In this document: positions 45,691 to 55,545 of the stretch, in pieces
Numbering within the stretch: position 1 is the first letter of the stretch
How the letters are laid out: each line of letters opens with the position of its first letter
DNA from: Brachyspira intermedia PWS/A
GTDB taxonomy: Bacteria > Spirochaetota > Brachyspiria > Brachyspirales > Brachyspiraceae
Direction of reading: 5' to 3'
Length of the DNA stretch: 64,000 nucleotides
Assembly: GCF_000223215.1 (NCBI RefSeq)
Contig: NC_017243.1
Span: forward strand, 310,001-374,000
Notes under the pieces: model-generated
Databases searched by the model: none
Seen by the model: the letters and a program-made list of their open reading frames with translations, nothing else
What the model was told of the DNA's origin: nothing
Position numbers and translations under genes: made by a program

Positions 45691-47930
45691 ATGCTAGATA
45701 ATAAAAAAAATTACACAATAGAAGAAATAAAAGAATTAATAAATAAAAAAATAAATAATGAAGAACTTGAAGATGATGATGTACTTTACTATAAAGAAGC
45801 TCAAGAAATATTAAATAAGCATTTAAAAAATAATCCTAATAATAAAGAATTATTATTTTTATTAGCTCTGGTGCAGTATGATGAATCATATTTTAATAAA
45901 AAATATAAAAAATTAAGAATAACATTAAAAAACTTTTAAATCTTAATTATGAAAAAGATAAAGTATTATACTATTTAGCAGCATCATATTATTATGACAG
46001 TGATTATGATAATAATAAAAAAATACAAAAACAAATTATTAAATTATTAGAAAATGCAATTAAATTAAATAATAAAGATTCTGAATATTGGTATTTACTT
46101 GGAACAGCACATTTCTTTGTTATAAAAGATTATGATAAAGTTATAGAGTTTCATAAAAAAGCAGCTGAAATAAATTATACAGAGACAATTCGTAACCATA
46201 AAAAAGATTATTATTATAGATTAGGACAAATAAATTTATATTTAGGAAAAAGCCAAGAAGCTATAGAAAATTTTAAAAAAGCTATAAAAGATTCAATAGA
46301 TTATTTTAATGATTTTTATGAAGCGTCTGATTATTGGCATTATTTAGGCTTAAGCTATGAAAAAAACGGACAGTATGATGAAGCTTTGGATAGTTATGAA
46401 AAGGCATTAGATATAGATGTAAGAAGCGAGTTAGATGATTATTTTTATGATTGTTTAAATGCATTAAAATCATTGTATGATTTATATAAAAAACTCGGTA
46501 AAAATGATGATGCTATATACGCCTTGAAAGACAGTATAGAAAAGGATATATCAGCACCATTTATGATTATACCTTTTGATGATAATGATTTTAAAGGAAG
46601 CGAAACTTATAATGATATAGTTCAGGCATACACTGATATTATAGATGGTAGTTGGCATTATTGTCAGTCAAATGCATGCCGTGAAGAGCTTGCAGATCTT
46701 TATATAAGATATGGAGAATATGATAAAGCTATAGAATTATATAATCAAATATCTATAGAAAATTATAAAAATATAGCTGAAACATATATAAAAGCAAAAA
46801 ATTATAAAAAGGCAATAGATACATATAAAATTATTATAAAAATGTATCCTGATAATGAATTGAATTATTATATTGATATTGCCCGTACTTATGAAGAGGC
46901 AGAAAATTATAATGAGGCTATTGATTATTACAATAAAGCTATAGAAATTGACAGCGGAAATTCAGATTATTATGTTAATATTGCTGAAATTTATAAAAAA
47001 TTAGAAAACTATGAAGAAGCTGTTAATTATTATAATAAAGCTATAGAAATTTTAAATAAACCATGCAAATATCATGAAGAATTAGCAGAATGTTATGAAA
47101 GGCTTGAAAAATACAATAATGCTATAGAAGCATATAAAGAATATTTTAAAATAGCTGATGATGAACTATTCATATATATAAGAGGCAGTAAACTTGATAC
47201 ATTAAAAAATATTGCTTATCTATATGATAAACTTAATGATATAGAAAATAGAAATTTATATTATGAAAAAGCCATAAAAAAATGCCGAGAACTTATAAAA
47301 GAATATAAGAGAAACAAAAAAGAATATTTAAAAGAAATAGCAGATATTTATATAAAAATAGGAAATAAAGAAAAAGCCTTTGAAATATATAATGACTTAA
47401 TAAAAAACTATAATAAAAAAATATCAAGAAATAAAAATAATTATGGGCTTTTTGAAAAACAGGCTAATTTATATTTGAAAATTGATGATAAAGAAAGTGT
47501 ATTAGAAACATACAATAAAGCTATAGAAGTATGCCTTAAAAAGATAAAAAGTTTTGAAAATAAAAAAATATCGATTTCAGATAATGATGATAAAAATAAA
47601 ATAAGTTCTTATATGGAAGATTTATCATATTTAGCATTTTTCTATCAAAAAGTTTCAAAACCAGAAAACTGTATTAATATTTATGAAAAACTTATAAAAA
47701 TATATGAAGAAAATATAACAGATGATGAAGAGAGTACATTTTACTTAGAATCTATTGCAGAACTTTATATAAAATTAAATCAAAAAGATAATGCTTTAAA
47801 AACATATAAAAGGATTTTAGAAATAGATAAAGATAATAATGAAGCAAAAGAAAAAATAGAAGATATAGAATCAGGAAAAGAGGTAGAAACAGCATGTATA
47901 TTTGGATTATCGTATAATAGATACAAATAG
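45691..47930 (+). pseudogene. Tetratricopeptide repeat protein 2, frameshifted at an A6 run
   Basis: From ATG 45691 (after AGGAG) 82 codons are read to TAA 45937-45939. The run at 45927-45932 has six A where the intact tandem copy at 48.2 kb has seven. Restoring one A joins the frame that continues to 47930 (about 747 codons), colinear with the 749-aa neighbour throughout (DNKKNYTIEEIKELINK start, EAKEKIEDIESGKEVETACIFG end). TPR arrays fill the protein. An internal ATG at 46386 could yield a 514-residue C-terminal piece. Followed by its own terminator. Confidence 0.85.
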
Positions 47931-47961
47931 CATTGTAAAACAAAAACGTATTTAAATAATA

Positions 47962-47998
47962 AAAGCCTAATATGTTTTTATTTATCATACTAGGCTTT
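47962..47998 (+). terminator. Terminator after TPR gene 2
   Basis: AAAGCCTAATATG pairs with CATACTAGGCTTT (one mismatch), 11-base loop, 31 bases past the stop. The same hairpin recurs after TPR gene 3 but displaced by ~420 bases. Confidence 0.75.
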
Positions 47999-48037
47999 AT
48001 TAGCTAATTAATTTTTTAGAAAAAATAGGAGGATAAA

Positions 48038-50287
48038 ATGCAAGATAATAAAAAAAATTACACAATAGAAGAAATAAAAGAATTAATAAATAAAAGAATA
48101 AATAATGAAAAACTTGAAGATGATGATGTACTTTACTATAAAGAAGCTCAAGAAATATTAAAGAAGCATTTAAAAAATGATCCTAATAATAAAGAATTAT
48201 TATTTTTATTAGCTTTGGTGCAGTATGATAATTCATATATTGATGATGAATATAAAAAAGTAATAGCAACATTAAAAAAACTTTTAAATCTTAATTATAA
48301 AAAAGATAAAGTATTATACTATTTAGCAGCATCATATTATTATGACAGTGATTATGATAATAATAAAAAAATACAAAAAGAAATTATTGAATTATTAGAA
48401 AATGCTATTGAATTAAATAATAAAGATTCTGAATATTGGTATTTACTTGGAACAGCACATTTCTTTGTTATAAAAGATTATGATAAAACTATAGAGTTTC
48501 ATAAAAAAGCAGCTGAAATAAATTATACAGAAACAATTTGTAACAATAAAGAATATTATTATTATAGATTAGGACAAATAAATTTATATTTAGGAAAAAG
48601 CCAAGAGGCTATAGAAAATTTTAAAAAAGCTATAGAAGATTCGATAGATTGTTTTAATGATTTTTATAAAGCATCTGATTATTGGCATTATTTAGGCTTA
48701 AGCTATGAAAAAAACGGACAGTATGATGAAGCTTTGAAAAGTTATGAAATGGCATTAGATATAGATGTAAGAAGCGAGTTAGATGATTATTTTTATGATT
48801 GTTTAAAGGCATTAAAATCATTGTATGATTTATATAAAAAACTTGGTAAAAATGATGATGCTTTGTACGCCTTGAAAGACAGTATAGAAAAAGATATATC
48901 AGCACCATTTATGATTATAACTTTTGGTGATAAGGATTTTAAAGGAAGCGAAACTTATAATGATATAGTTCAGGCATACACTGATATTATAGATGGTAGT
49001 TGGCATTATTGTCAGTCAAATGCATGCCGTGAAGAGCTTGCAGATCTTTATATAAGATATGGAGAATATGATAAAGCTATAGAATTATATAATCAAATAT
49101 CTATAGAAAATTATAAAAATATAGCTGAAACATATATAGAAGCTAAAAATTATAAAAAGGCAATAGATACATATAAAATGATTATAAAAATGTATCCTGA
49201 TGATGCATTGAATTATTATATTGATATTGCCCGTACTTATGAAAATGCAGAAAATTATAATGAGGCTATTGATTATTACAATAAAGCTATAGAAATTGAC
49301 AGTGAAAATTCATGCTATTATGTTAATATTGCTGAAATATATAAAAAATTAGAAAACTATGAAGAAGCTGTTAATTATTATAATAAAGCTATAGAAATTT
49401 TTAATGAGCCATGCGAATATCATGAAAAATTAGCAGAATGTTATGAAAGTCTTGAAAAATACAATAATTCTATAGAAGCATATAAAGAATATTTAAAAAT
49501 AGATTATAAACTATTCTTATATGATATATATACAATTGGCAGCAGTAAACTTGATACATTAAAAAAGATTGCTTCTTTATATGATAAACTTAATGATATA
49601 GAAAATAGAAATTTATATTATGAAAAAGCCATAAAAAAATGCAGAAAACTTATAAAAAAAGATAAGAGAAACAAAAAAAGATATTTAAAAGAAATAGCAT
49701 ATATTTATATAAAAATAGGAAATAAAGAAAAAGCCTTTGAAATATATAATGACTTAATAAAAAACTATAATAAAAAAATATCAAGAAATAAAAATAATTG
49801 CGGGCTTTTTGAAATACAGGCAGATTTATATTTGAAAATTGATGATAAAGAAATGGCATTAGAAACATACAATAAAGCTATAGAAGTATGCCTTAAAAAT
49901 ATAAAAAGTTTTGAAAATAAAAAAATATCGATTTCAGATAATGATGATAAAAATAAAATAAGTTCTTATATGGAAGATTTATCATATTTAGCATTTTTCT
50001 ATCAAAAAGTTTCAAAACCAGAAAACTGTATTAATATTTATGAAAAACTTATAAAAATATATGAAGAAAATATAACAGATGATGAAGATAATATATTTTA
50101 TTTAAAATCTATTGCAGAGCTTTATATAAAATTAAATCAAAAAGATAATGCTTTAAAAACATATAAAAGGATTTTAGAAATAGATAAAGATAATAATGAA
50201 GCAAAAGAAAAAATAGAAGATATAGAATCAGGAAAAGAGGTAGAAACAGCATGTATATTTGGATTATCGTATAATAGATACAAATAG
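48038..50287 (+). CDS. Tetratricopeptide repeat protein 3 (intact duplicate)
   Basis: 749 aa. Tandem duplicate of the preceding gene with a period of about 2347 bases, including upstream AAAAAATAGGAGGATAAA and the 3' flank. TPR units such as YYYRLGQINLYLGKSQEAIENFKKAIE and WHYLGLSYEKNGQYDEALKSYEMALDI are clear. No signal peptide or enzyme domain. Differences from copy 2 are scattered substitutions, so the duplication is recent but not brand new. The A7 run at 48274-48280 is in frame here. Confidence 0.85.
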   Translation: MQDNKKNYTIEEIKELINKRINNEKLEDDDVLYYKEAQEILKKHLKNDPNNKELLFLLALVQYDNSYIDDEYKKVIATLKKLLNLNYKKDKVLYYLAASYYYDSDYDNNKKIQKEIIELLENAIELNNKDSEYWYLLGTAHFFVIKDYDKTIEFHKKAAEINYTETICNNKEYYYYRLGQINLYLGKSQEAIENFKKAIEDSIDCFNDFYKASDYWHYLGLSYEKNGQYDEALKSYEMALDIDVRSELDDYFYDCLKALKSLYDLYKKLGKNDDALYALKDSIEKDISAPFMIITFGDKDFKGSETYNDIVQAYTDIIDGSWHYCQSNACREELADLYIRYGEYDKAIELYNQISIENYKNIAETYIEAKNYKKAIDTYKMIIKMYPDDALNYYIDIARTYENAENYNEAIDYYNKAIEIDSENSCYYVNIAEIYKKLENYEEAVNYYNKAIEIFNEPCEYHEKLAECYESLEKYNNSIEAYKEYLKIDYKLFLYDIYTIGSSKLDTLKKIASLYDKLNDIENRNLYYEKAIKKCRKLIKKDKRNKKRYLKEIAYIYIKIGNKEKAFEIYNDLIKNYNKKISRNKNNCGLFEIQADLYLKIDDKEMALETYNKAIEVCLKNIKSFENKKISISDNDDKNKISSYMEDLSYLAFFYQKVSKPENCINIYEKLIKIYEENITDDEDNIFYLKSIAELYIKLNQKDNALKTYKRILEIDKDNNEAKEKIEDIESGKEVETACIFGLSYNRYK

Positions 50288-50321
50288 CATTGTAAAACAA
50301 AAACGTATTTAAATAATAAAA

Positions 50322-50740
50322 TATTGATGAAAATGAATTATATATACCTAAACAACTATACTTTGTCAATTTTAGTTTTTTCTATTTTATTGTTTGTGGT
50401 GGCTTTGCCCCACCGCTCTGCGTACTTCGTAACCCCCCCAGTTCTTTTGCGACCGTAGGGAGTGCCTGTGGTATTGGCACAGGCAAAGCCCGCCTACGGC
50501 GAGAACCAAAAAGACTGCATTTTTAGGCTATATCCTATATTTAATAGGCATGTTTTTAATATAAAGTTCTAGCAATTGCGTTTTCGCAAAGCGTATCCGA
50601 GCTTGTCGAGGATATAGCTACTTTGACGAAGTCCGCAGAGCGTGTGCGTCAAAAAAGTAGATAACATTTATATAAAGTGCATAGGTTGACAAACTTAAAA
50701 ATTTTCAGTATATATTTGATAATATTATAAAAAAATAAAA
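50322..50740. mobile_element. Family 2 GC-rich element inserted between TPR gene 3 and its terminator
   Basis: Compared with the sequence after TPR gene 2, 34 identical bases (50288-50321) are followed by a 419-base insertion and then the identical terminator. AATAAAA stands at both edges (50315-50321 and 50734-50740), a possible 7-bp target duplication. Imperfect 29-base terminal inverted repeats lie at 50341-50369 and 50686-50714 (TATATAC..AAA....T....TTTGTCAA shared). The interior is GC-rich with a hairpin TGCCTGTG/CACAGGCA, GAAGCCCGCC-like and CGTATCCGAGCTTGTCGAGG modules. It has no gene, so if mobile it would need a transposase in trans. Confidence 0.7.
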
Positions 50741-50774
50741 GCCTAATATGTTTTTATTTATCATACTAGGCTTT
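50738..50774 (+). terminator. Displaced terminator of TPR gene 3, also between convergent lgt
   Basis: Identical hairpin to that after TPR gene 2, now 450 bases past the stop because of the family 2 insertion. In the other orientation it may end lgt transcripts. Confidence 0.7.
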
Positions 50775-50799
50775 ATTATTAAGTTGATTGTTAATCAAT

Positions 50800-51741
50800 T
50801 TATTTCTTTTTATTCTTTTTTGCTTCTTTTGTATTTGCTTCAAGTGCAGGATTATAATCTTTTCTTGTGTAAATATAAACAAGCATAACAATACCGATTA
50901 ACATCATAGGCATAGAATAAATAGCACCTGCAGTGATTGGGCCTACAGTCCATTCTGTAATATCTCTTGCAAACTGTTCTATTAAAGTTCTGAAAAGTCC
51001 GTAAAGAAAAATCCAAACCCAAAGTCTTGTACCCGGTCTTATATTTTTATTCTTCTCGCTTAAATAACCTATTAAAAAAGATACTAAAGCAAGAACAATA
51101 CCCTCAAGAAATGCTTCGTATAATTGTGAAGGGTGCCTTAATTCTGTATATGGTCTTATTGCTGGAAACATAGAAGCCCATCTATCATATCCGCCTACTG
51201 CATCATATAATGGAAATTTCATTCCTAAAAAAGAATCTGTAACTCTTCCGTAAAGTTCGGCATTCATAAAATTTCCAATCCTTCCAAAGAATAAACATAA
51301 ACTAGCAGGAAGCGTTCCGTTATCTGTGATATTATAAAAATCATATTTATATTTTTTACTGAATATAAATAATGCTATAAACATTCCTATAAATCCGCCA
51401 TGAAATGACATTCCAGCGAAACCAGTAAAAGTAAATCCATTATCAAGATTAATACCTATTATTTCCCAAGGTGTTAAAAAACTTTTTGGTGAGTAAAAAA
51501 GAAAATAACCAATTCTAGCTCCTACTATAGCACCTACAGCAGCATAGAATACCATATCATATATACCGCCGTTTTTTTCATTAAGATTGAATTTTATCCA
51601 ACCCCTTTTTTGGACAAAATACAATATTATGCATGATACTAAAATGCCTACAATATACATAAGCCCATACCATCTTATAGCACCTAGTATTGGTATATTA
51701 GGCGGAAACACATAAGGCGTGAAAAATTCTGGATAAGTCAT
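50800..51741 (-). CDS. lgt: Prolipoprotein diacylglyceryl transferase
   Basis: 313 aa, seven or more hydrophobic helices. Contains GARIGYFLFYSPKSF, SFHGGFIGMFIALFIF and the Lgt signature GRIGNFMNAELYGRVTD (about 150-166), then RHPSQLYEAFLEG. Attaches diacylglycerol to the lipobox Cys of prolipoproteins such as the BMP and surface lipoproteins in this window. Lys/Asn-rich C-terminal cytoplasmic tail (AKKNKKK). Confidence 0.94.
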   Translation of the reverse strand: MTYPEFFTPYVFPPNIPILGAIRWYGLMYIVGILVSCIILYFVQKRGWIKFNLNEKNGGIYDMVFYAAVGAIVGARIGYFLFYSPKSFLTPWEIIGINLDNGFTFTGFAGMSFHGGFIGMFIALFIFSKKYKYDFYNITDNGTLPASLCLFFGRIGNFMNAELYGRVTDSFLGMKFPLYDAVGGYDRWASMFPAIRPYTELRHPSQLYEAFLEGIVLALVSFLIGYLSEKNKNIRPGTRLWVWIFLYGLFRTLIEQFARDITEWTVGPITAGAIYSMPMMLIGIVMLVYIYTRKDYNPALEANTKEAKKNKKK

Positions 51742-51829
51742 ATATTTTCCTTAAAAAATTATTAATTATTTTTATAATAGAAGATTTTTAATATAAGATA
51801 ATACATTGAAATTGTTAATCTATCAAGTG

Positions 51830-52019
51830 TTTATATGTTGGATAATTTCTATTTAGTACTAATTTTACACTTGCACTTTCGCGAAGCGTATCCGAGTTTG
51901 TCAAGGATATAAGGTTCTTTGACGAAGCCCGCATGCGACCGAAGGAAGTCCTTTAGGTAAGCGTGCGGCGGAAAAAGAACAACAAAAAAATTGATAAACT
52001 TAAAAATTTTTAGTATATA
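51830..52019. repeat. Family 2 element, partial copy
   Basis: The gap 51742-52031 holds TTTAGTACTAATTTTACACTTGCAC, the modules CGCGAAGCGTATCCGAG.TTGTCAAGGATATA and GACGAAGCCCGCATGCGACC, and the right terminus TTGATAAACTTAAAAATTTT...TATATA (51991-52019). A clear left terminus is not seen, so it is a truncated copy. Shares TTTAGTACTAATTT...TTGCACTTT with the 41.6-kb copy. Confidence 0.6.
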
Positions 52020-52031
52020 TCATTTAAATAT

Positions 52032-52757
52032 TTATTTTTTATTTAGTATAGACAAAGATCTTTTAGCTTCTAATGATAAAATATATTTATTATCTTCATT
52101 TATAAAACTATTTATTATTTCTTTGCTTTTATCAAGATTAAATGCTGATAGGCAAGTTATACATTTCCATAAAAGAAGTTTGTCATCTTTATACTTGTTC
52201 ATTAATTTTATTATACATTCAAGATTTTTTTCATTTTGTAAAGTTTTATTATAAAAACATATATATCCGAAAGCATCTATAGCTTCATAAATTTTTATTA
52301 AATTATTACTTTTTAGTATTCTTATTAAGACAGGTAGAATGCTTATGTCCATTTTAGATAAAGTTCTTGCTATTATATCTCTAGGCAGAGGGTACGATTT
52401 TTTTGATGATATTTTTTTAGGTAATTTTTTATATTGATTATTTCCTATTATACCAAGATATTCAGTCATTTTTTCTGCAGTATCAATATTTCCATGTTGA
52501 AGAGTTTCACATATTGCTATTTTAGTATACAAGCTTTTTTCTTTAGATAATTGCATTAATAGTTCATTTTGCACATTATCTTCATATATATACGGCATCA
52601 GATTGATAGAAGCCGATGTTCTTATTATAGCATTGTCATTATTCAAACAATCAATAAGCTTTTCTAAAGAATAATTTTTAAGCATATTGATATCATCATC
52701 TAATGCCATTCCTCTGTTTTCTAATTTATCCAAATCAGATTTTAAATCATGTTTCAT
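52032..52757 (-). CDS. HEAT-repeat-like protein
   Basis: 241 aa, all-helical, with repeating units of about 35-40 residues such as SLEKLIDCLNNDNAIIRTSASINLMPYI and NLIKIYEAIDAFGYICFYNKT. This is the pattern of HEAT/armadillo-like scaffolds. No signal peptide or catalytic motif. Exact role unknown. Starts at ATG 52757 and stands alone between a repeat and a divergent cupin gene. Confidence 0.6.
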   Translation of the reverse strand: MKHDLKSDLDKLENRGMALDDDINMLKNYSLEKLIDCLNNDNAIIRTSASINLMPYIYEDNVQNELLMQLSKEKSLYTKIAICETLQHGNIDTAEKMTEYLGIIGNNQYKKLPKKISSKKSYPLPRDIIARTLSKMDISILPVLIRILKSNNLIKIYEAIDAFGYICFYNKTLQNEKNLECIIKLMNKYKDDKLLLWKCITCLSAFNLDKSKEIINSFINEDNKYILSLEAKRSLSILNKK

Positions 52758-52936
52758 ATATTAATAATATTATTTTTTTAATATTATGCAACAATAATTA
52801 TTATATGTATAGCATATGTTATGTTTTAAATGTGTAATTTTTGATTGTTAAAGTGATATTATAGCTTTTAATATATATCTTTTTTATTCAAATTATTATA
52901 TATTATTATTCATAATTTATAGAAGGAATTATATCG

Positions 52937-53266
52937 ATGTATCAGGATTTTAATAAAACTAATTTACAGAATTTAGGAAACGGACTTAAAAGAAGAATAT
53001 TAGCCTATTCTGATAATTTAATGACTGTTTATATGGAATTTGATGAGGGTGCTGTAGCTGAAACTCATTCTCATAATGAGCATGAACAAATAACATATAT
53101 TATAGATGGAGAGTTTGAGTTTACAGTTAATGGAGAAGAATATTTATGTAAATCAGGAGATAGTTTGCATTTTGCTAAAAATATGAGTCATGGCTGTAAG
53201 TGTGTTAAGAAAGGTAAATTATTAGATACTTTTACACCTAAAAGAGAAGATTTTTTGAATAATTAA
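52937..53266 (+). CDS. Single-domain cupin protein
   Basis: 109 aa. Cupin motif 1 ETHSHNEHEQITYIIDGEFEF (His, His, Glu metal ligands and the conserved Gly) and motif 2 GDSLHFAKNMSHGCKC with the second His. Small cupins of this type bind a metal and act as sugar isomerase-like enzymes or binding proteins; no substrate can be named. AAGGA precedes the ATG. The prmC frame begins directly after its stop. Confidence 0.85.
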   Translation: MYQDFNKTNLQNLGNGLKRRILAYSDNLMTVYMEFDEGAVAETHSHNEHEQITYIIDGEFEFTVNGEEYLCKSGDSLHFAKNMSHGCKCVKKGKLLDTFTPKREDFLNN

Positions 53267-53267
53267 T

Positions 53268-54146
53268 TTGAATATGAATATAAGTCAGGCAATAATCAAT
53301 TACACTAAACAATTAGAAAAAATCAATGATGATTATAAAGTATCATATATTGAGGCACAAACTATTATAATGCATACTTTGAACCTATCTAAAGTAAAAT
53401 TAATATCAGAAGGTTTGAGGGAGCTTACAGAGAGTGATATAAATAAAATAGAGAGTTTTATAAATAGACGTCTTAATTATGAACCTTTGTCTTATATCAT
53501 AAATAAAAAAGAATTTTACGGATTCGATTTTTATGTTGATAATAATGTGCTTATACCAAGACCTGAAACTGAAGAGCTTATTGATTTATTGTTGTGCTAT
53601 GCAAAGGATAAAGATAATATTTCAATATGCGATATTGGTTCAGGAAGCGGAAATATACCTATAACATTAAAAAAATTATTTTTAGATTGGAATAAAAATA
53701 TAGATATTACAGCTATTGAAATTAGTAATGGAGCTTTTCAAGTTATAAAGAAAAATGCTTTAAATATATTAGGAGATGAAAAAATTATAAATATAATAAA
53801 TGCTGATGCTTTAAGTTTTACACCAGAAAATAAATTTGATATAATAGTTTCAAATGCTCCTTATGTGCCTTTAAGAGATAAAGATTTTCTTCAAAAAGAT
53901 TTGGACTTCGAGCCTCAAAATGCATTATATTCAGGTTATGACGGACTTGATTTTTATAAGAGTTTTTTAAGTATAATAGAAAAATATTTAAAAGATAATG
54001 GAGCTTTCTTTTTTGAAATAGGCTATGATCAGGGAGAGGCATTGATTAATATATGCAATTCTCTTGATATAAAAAATGTATCTGTAAAAAAAGATTTAAG
54101 CGGTAAGGATAGATTTCTTATTTGTGAGAATATTAAGAATTGTTAA
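53268..54146 (+). CDS. prmC: Release factor glutamine methyltransferase
   Basis: Up to 292 aa. Helical N-terminal domain (NRRLNYEPLSYIINKKEFYGFDF), SAM site ICDIGSGSGNIPITL (about 124-138), and the substrate motif VSNAPYVPL, where the usual NPPY is NAPY. Methylates the GGQ glutamine of RF1/RF2. Start is TTG 53268 or ATG 53274; there is no good ribosome site for either, and translation is probably coupled to the cupin gene just upstream. Confidence 0.85.
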   Translation: MNMNISQAIINYTKQLEKINDDYKVSYIEAQTIIMHTLNLSKVKLISEGLRELTESDINKIESFINRRLNYEPLSYIINKKEFYGFDFYVDNNVLIPRPETEELIDLLLCYAKDKDNISICDIGSGSGNIPITLKKLFLDWNKNIDITAIEISNGAFQVIKKNALNILGDEKIINIINADALSFTPENKFDIIVSNAPYVPLRDKDFLQKDLDFEPQNALYSGYDGLDFYKSFLSIIEKYLKDNGAFFFEIGYDQGEALINICNSLDIKNVSVKKDLSGKDRFLICENIKNC

Positions 54147-54170
54147 TTTAATTTTAAGGAGAATATAATA

Positions 54171-54581
54171 ATGCAGTATGTTAAGTTTGGAAGCAGAAGA
54201 GGGGAGCATGGTGATATTAAACTTTTAGATATATTTTATAAGCATAATATTGTATTTGCCGAGGTGAAGGCAGGGTCAGAAAAAGTAAAAGAAAAGAAAT
54301 TTTTAAAAGGTACTAGAATAATGATAGCAGATGGTTTAACTGCTGTTGCTATTGCTGAGGCTTTGACTGATTCAGATTCTCTTGATAAGTTCAATATTAA
54401 ATTTAATAAAAATGAAATTGATAGGGTTAATGTTTCAGATTGGGTAATAGCTGCCAAAGTTAAAATATATAAATTAAAAGAGGAAGATTATTTTCCTACT
54501 ACAATAGGTAAATTCTATCATATAAAAAATAAAGACAAAATAAAATTAATAGATGAATTATTAGAAAAATATTCAAATTAA
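54171..54581 (+). CDS. Conserved-looking hypothetical protein
   Basis: 136 aa, mixed alpha/beta and basic. It starts at ATG 54171 after AAGGAG, 24 bases past prmC, so likely in the cupin-prmC transcript. Readable features: FGSRRGEHGDIKLLDIFYKHN at the N-terminus and a helix TAVAIAEALTDSDSLDKFN. No signal peptide or membrane helix. Family not recognised. Confidence 0.6.
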   Translation: MQYVKFGSRRGEHGDIKLLDIFYKHNIVFAEVKAGSEKVKEKKFLKGTRIMIADGLTAVAIAEALTDSDSLDKFNIKFNKNEIDRVNVSDWVIAAKVKIYKLKEEDYFPTTIGKFYHIKNKDKIKLIDELLEKYSN

Positions 54582-54595
54582 TATTAAAGGTTCGT

Positions 54596-54679
54596 TTATT
54601 CTTTTTTTCCTCTTAATTTATCAAATAAACTTACTATACCTGCTATAATCAGACCGATTATACAAAATATTCCTCACAT
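54596..54679 (-). pseudogene. Small hydrophobic protein with a TGA at codon 2
   Basis: AAAGGAG stands 5 bases before ATG 54677-54679, which is followed at once by TGA (54674-54676). The same frame then reads GIFCIIGLIIAGIVSLFDKL and a charged RGKKE end to TAA 54596-54598: one membrane helix and a basic tail. A single G-to-A change from TGG (Trp) would explain it. Alternatively this is a chance frame, but the strong ribosome site and sensible peptide argue otherwise. Confidence 0.4.
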
Positions 54680-54740
54680 ATATACTCCTTTATAATTGGC
54701 ATGTATGATTATACCCTAATACGGTATTTAAAGCAATAGT

Positions 54741-55505
54741 TTATAATTCTTTGTAAATAATGTCAGAAATAAAATTAAAATATTTATTTGTTATAGCTTT
54801 TATTTTTTCATTTGCATTAATCTGTGCATAACCATCATATCTTTTTATCATTTCTATATCATTATTAGAGTCGCCTGCAACCAATATTTTATCTATAGCC
54901 TTATTATTATTTTTAAGAAGTTTATATACAAAATCAACACCATTAGCTTTATTAACAGTATGCTTTACTATATCAACAGTTCTAATATTAGCAAAAGCTA
55001 TTACTTCTTCAAATTCTTTATTAATGGTATTTGCTACAATTTCAGTAGTTTCTGCATTAGGAGTCATTTTGTTTATTTGTATAATATCTTTTACAGTTTC
55101 TATTTCTTCTATATTTATTTTTTTATCCACTCTAAAAGGAAGTATATCATTTCCGTCTTTTGATTTTACGGATATTATATAATTATCATTTGCTATTTCT
55201 ACAGTACCGCCGAACTTCTCATGCAAAAATCTTATAACCTTATATGATACTTCATCATCTATAGTATCTTTAAATATTACTTCTCTTTTATTATTGAATA
55301 CCAAAGCTCCGTTATTAGCTATTAAATAATCAAACTCTAATCCATGTCTTTCAATATGTTCAAATATAGAAAATTTATTTCTTCCGGTTGCTATAGTAAA
55401 AATGTTTCCAGCTTCTCTCCATTTTTTCACAGCATCAAAAACACTTTCATCAATTTTTTCATGAATATATATAGTCATATCATAATCGCTAAAAAACAAT
55501 TTCAT
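54741..55505 (-). CDS. HAD-superfamily hydrolase, Cof/YidA type
   Basis: 254 aa. Motif I FFSDYDMTIY (nucleophile Asp and acid Asp), motif II TIATGRNKFS, cap domain in the middle (C2B type), and motif IV VAGDSNNDIEM. Cytosolic sugar-phosphate or flavin/PLP-phosphate phosphatase; the substrate is not readable. Follows the LD-carboxypeptidase gene by 40 bases on the same strand. Confidence 0.88.
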   Translation of the reverse strand: MKLFFSDYDMTIYIHEKIDESVFDAVKKWREAGNIFTIATGRNKFSIFEHIERHGLEFDYLIANNGALVFNNKREVIFKDTIDDEVSYKVIRFLHEKFGGTVEIANDNYIISVKSKDGNDILPFRVDKKINIEEIETVKDIIQINKMTPNAETTEIVANTINKEFEEVIAFANIRTVDIVKHTVNKANGVDFVYKLLKNNNKAIDKILVAGDSNNDIEMIKRYDGYAQINANEKIKAITNKYFNFISDIIYKEL

Positions 55506-55545
55506 AATAACTCTCTTAATTTTTTATTTTTATTGTTTAAACTTT

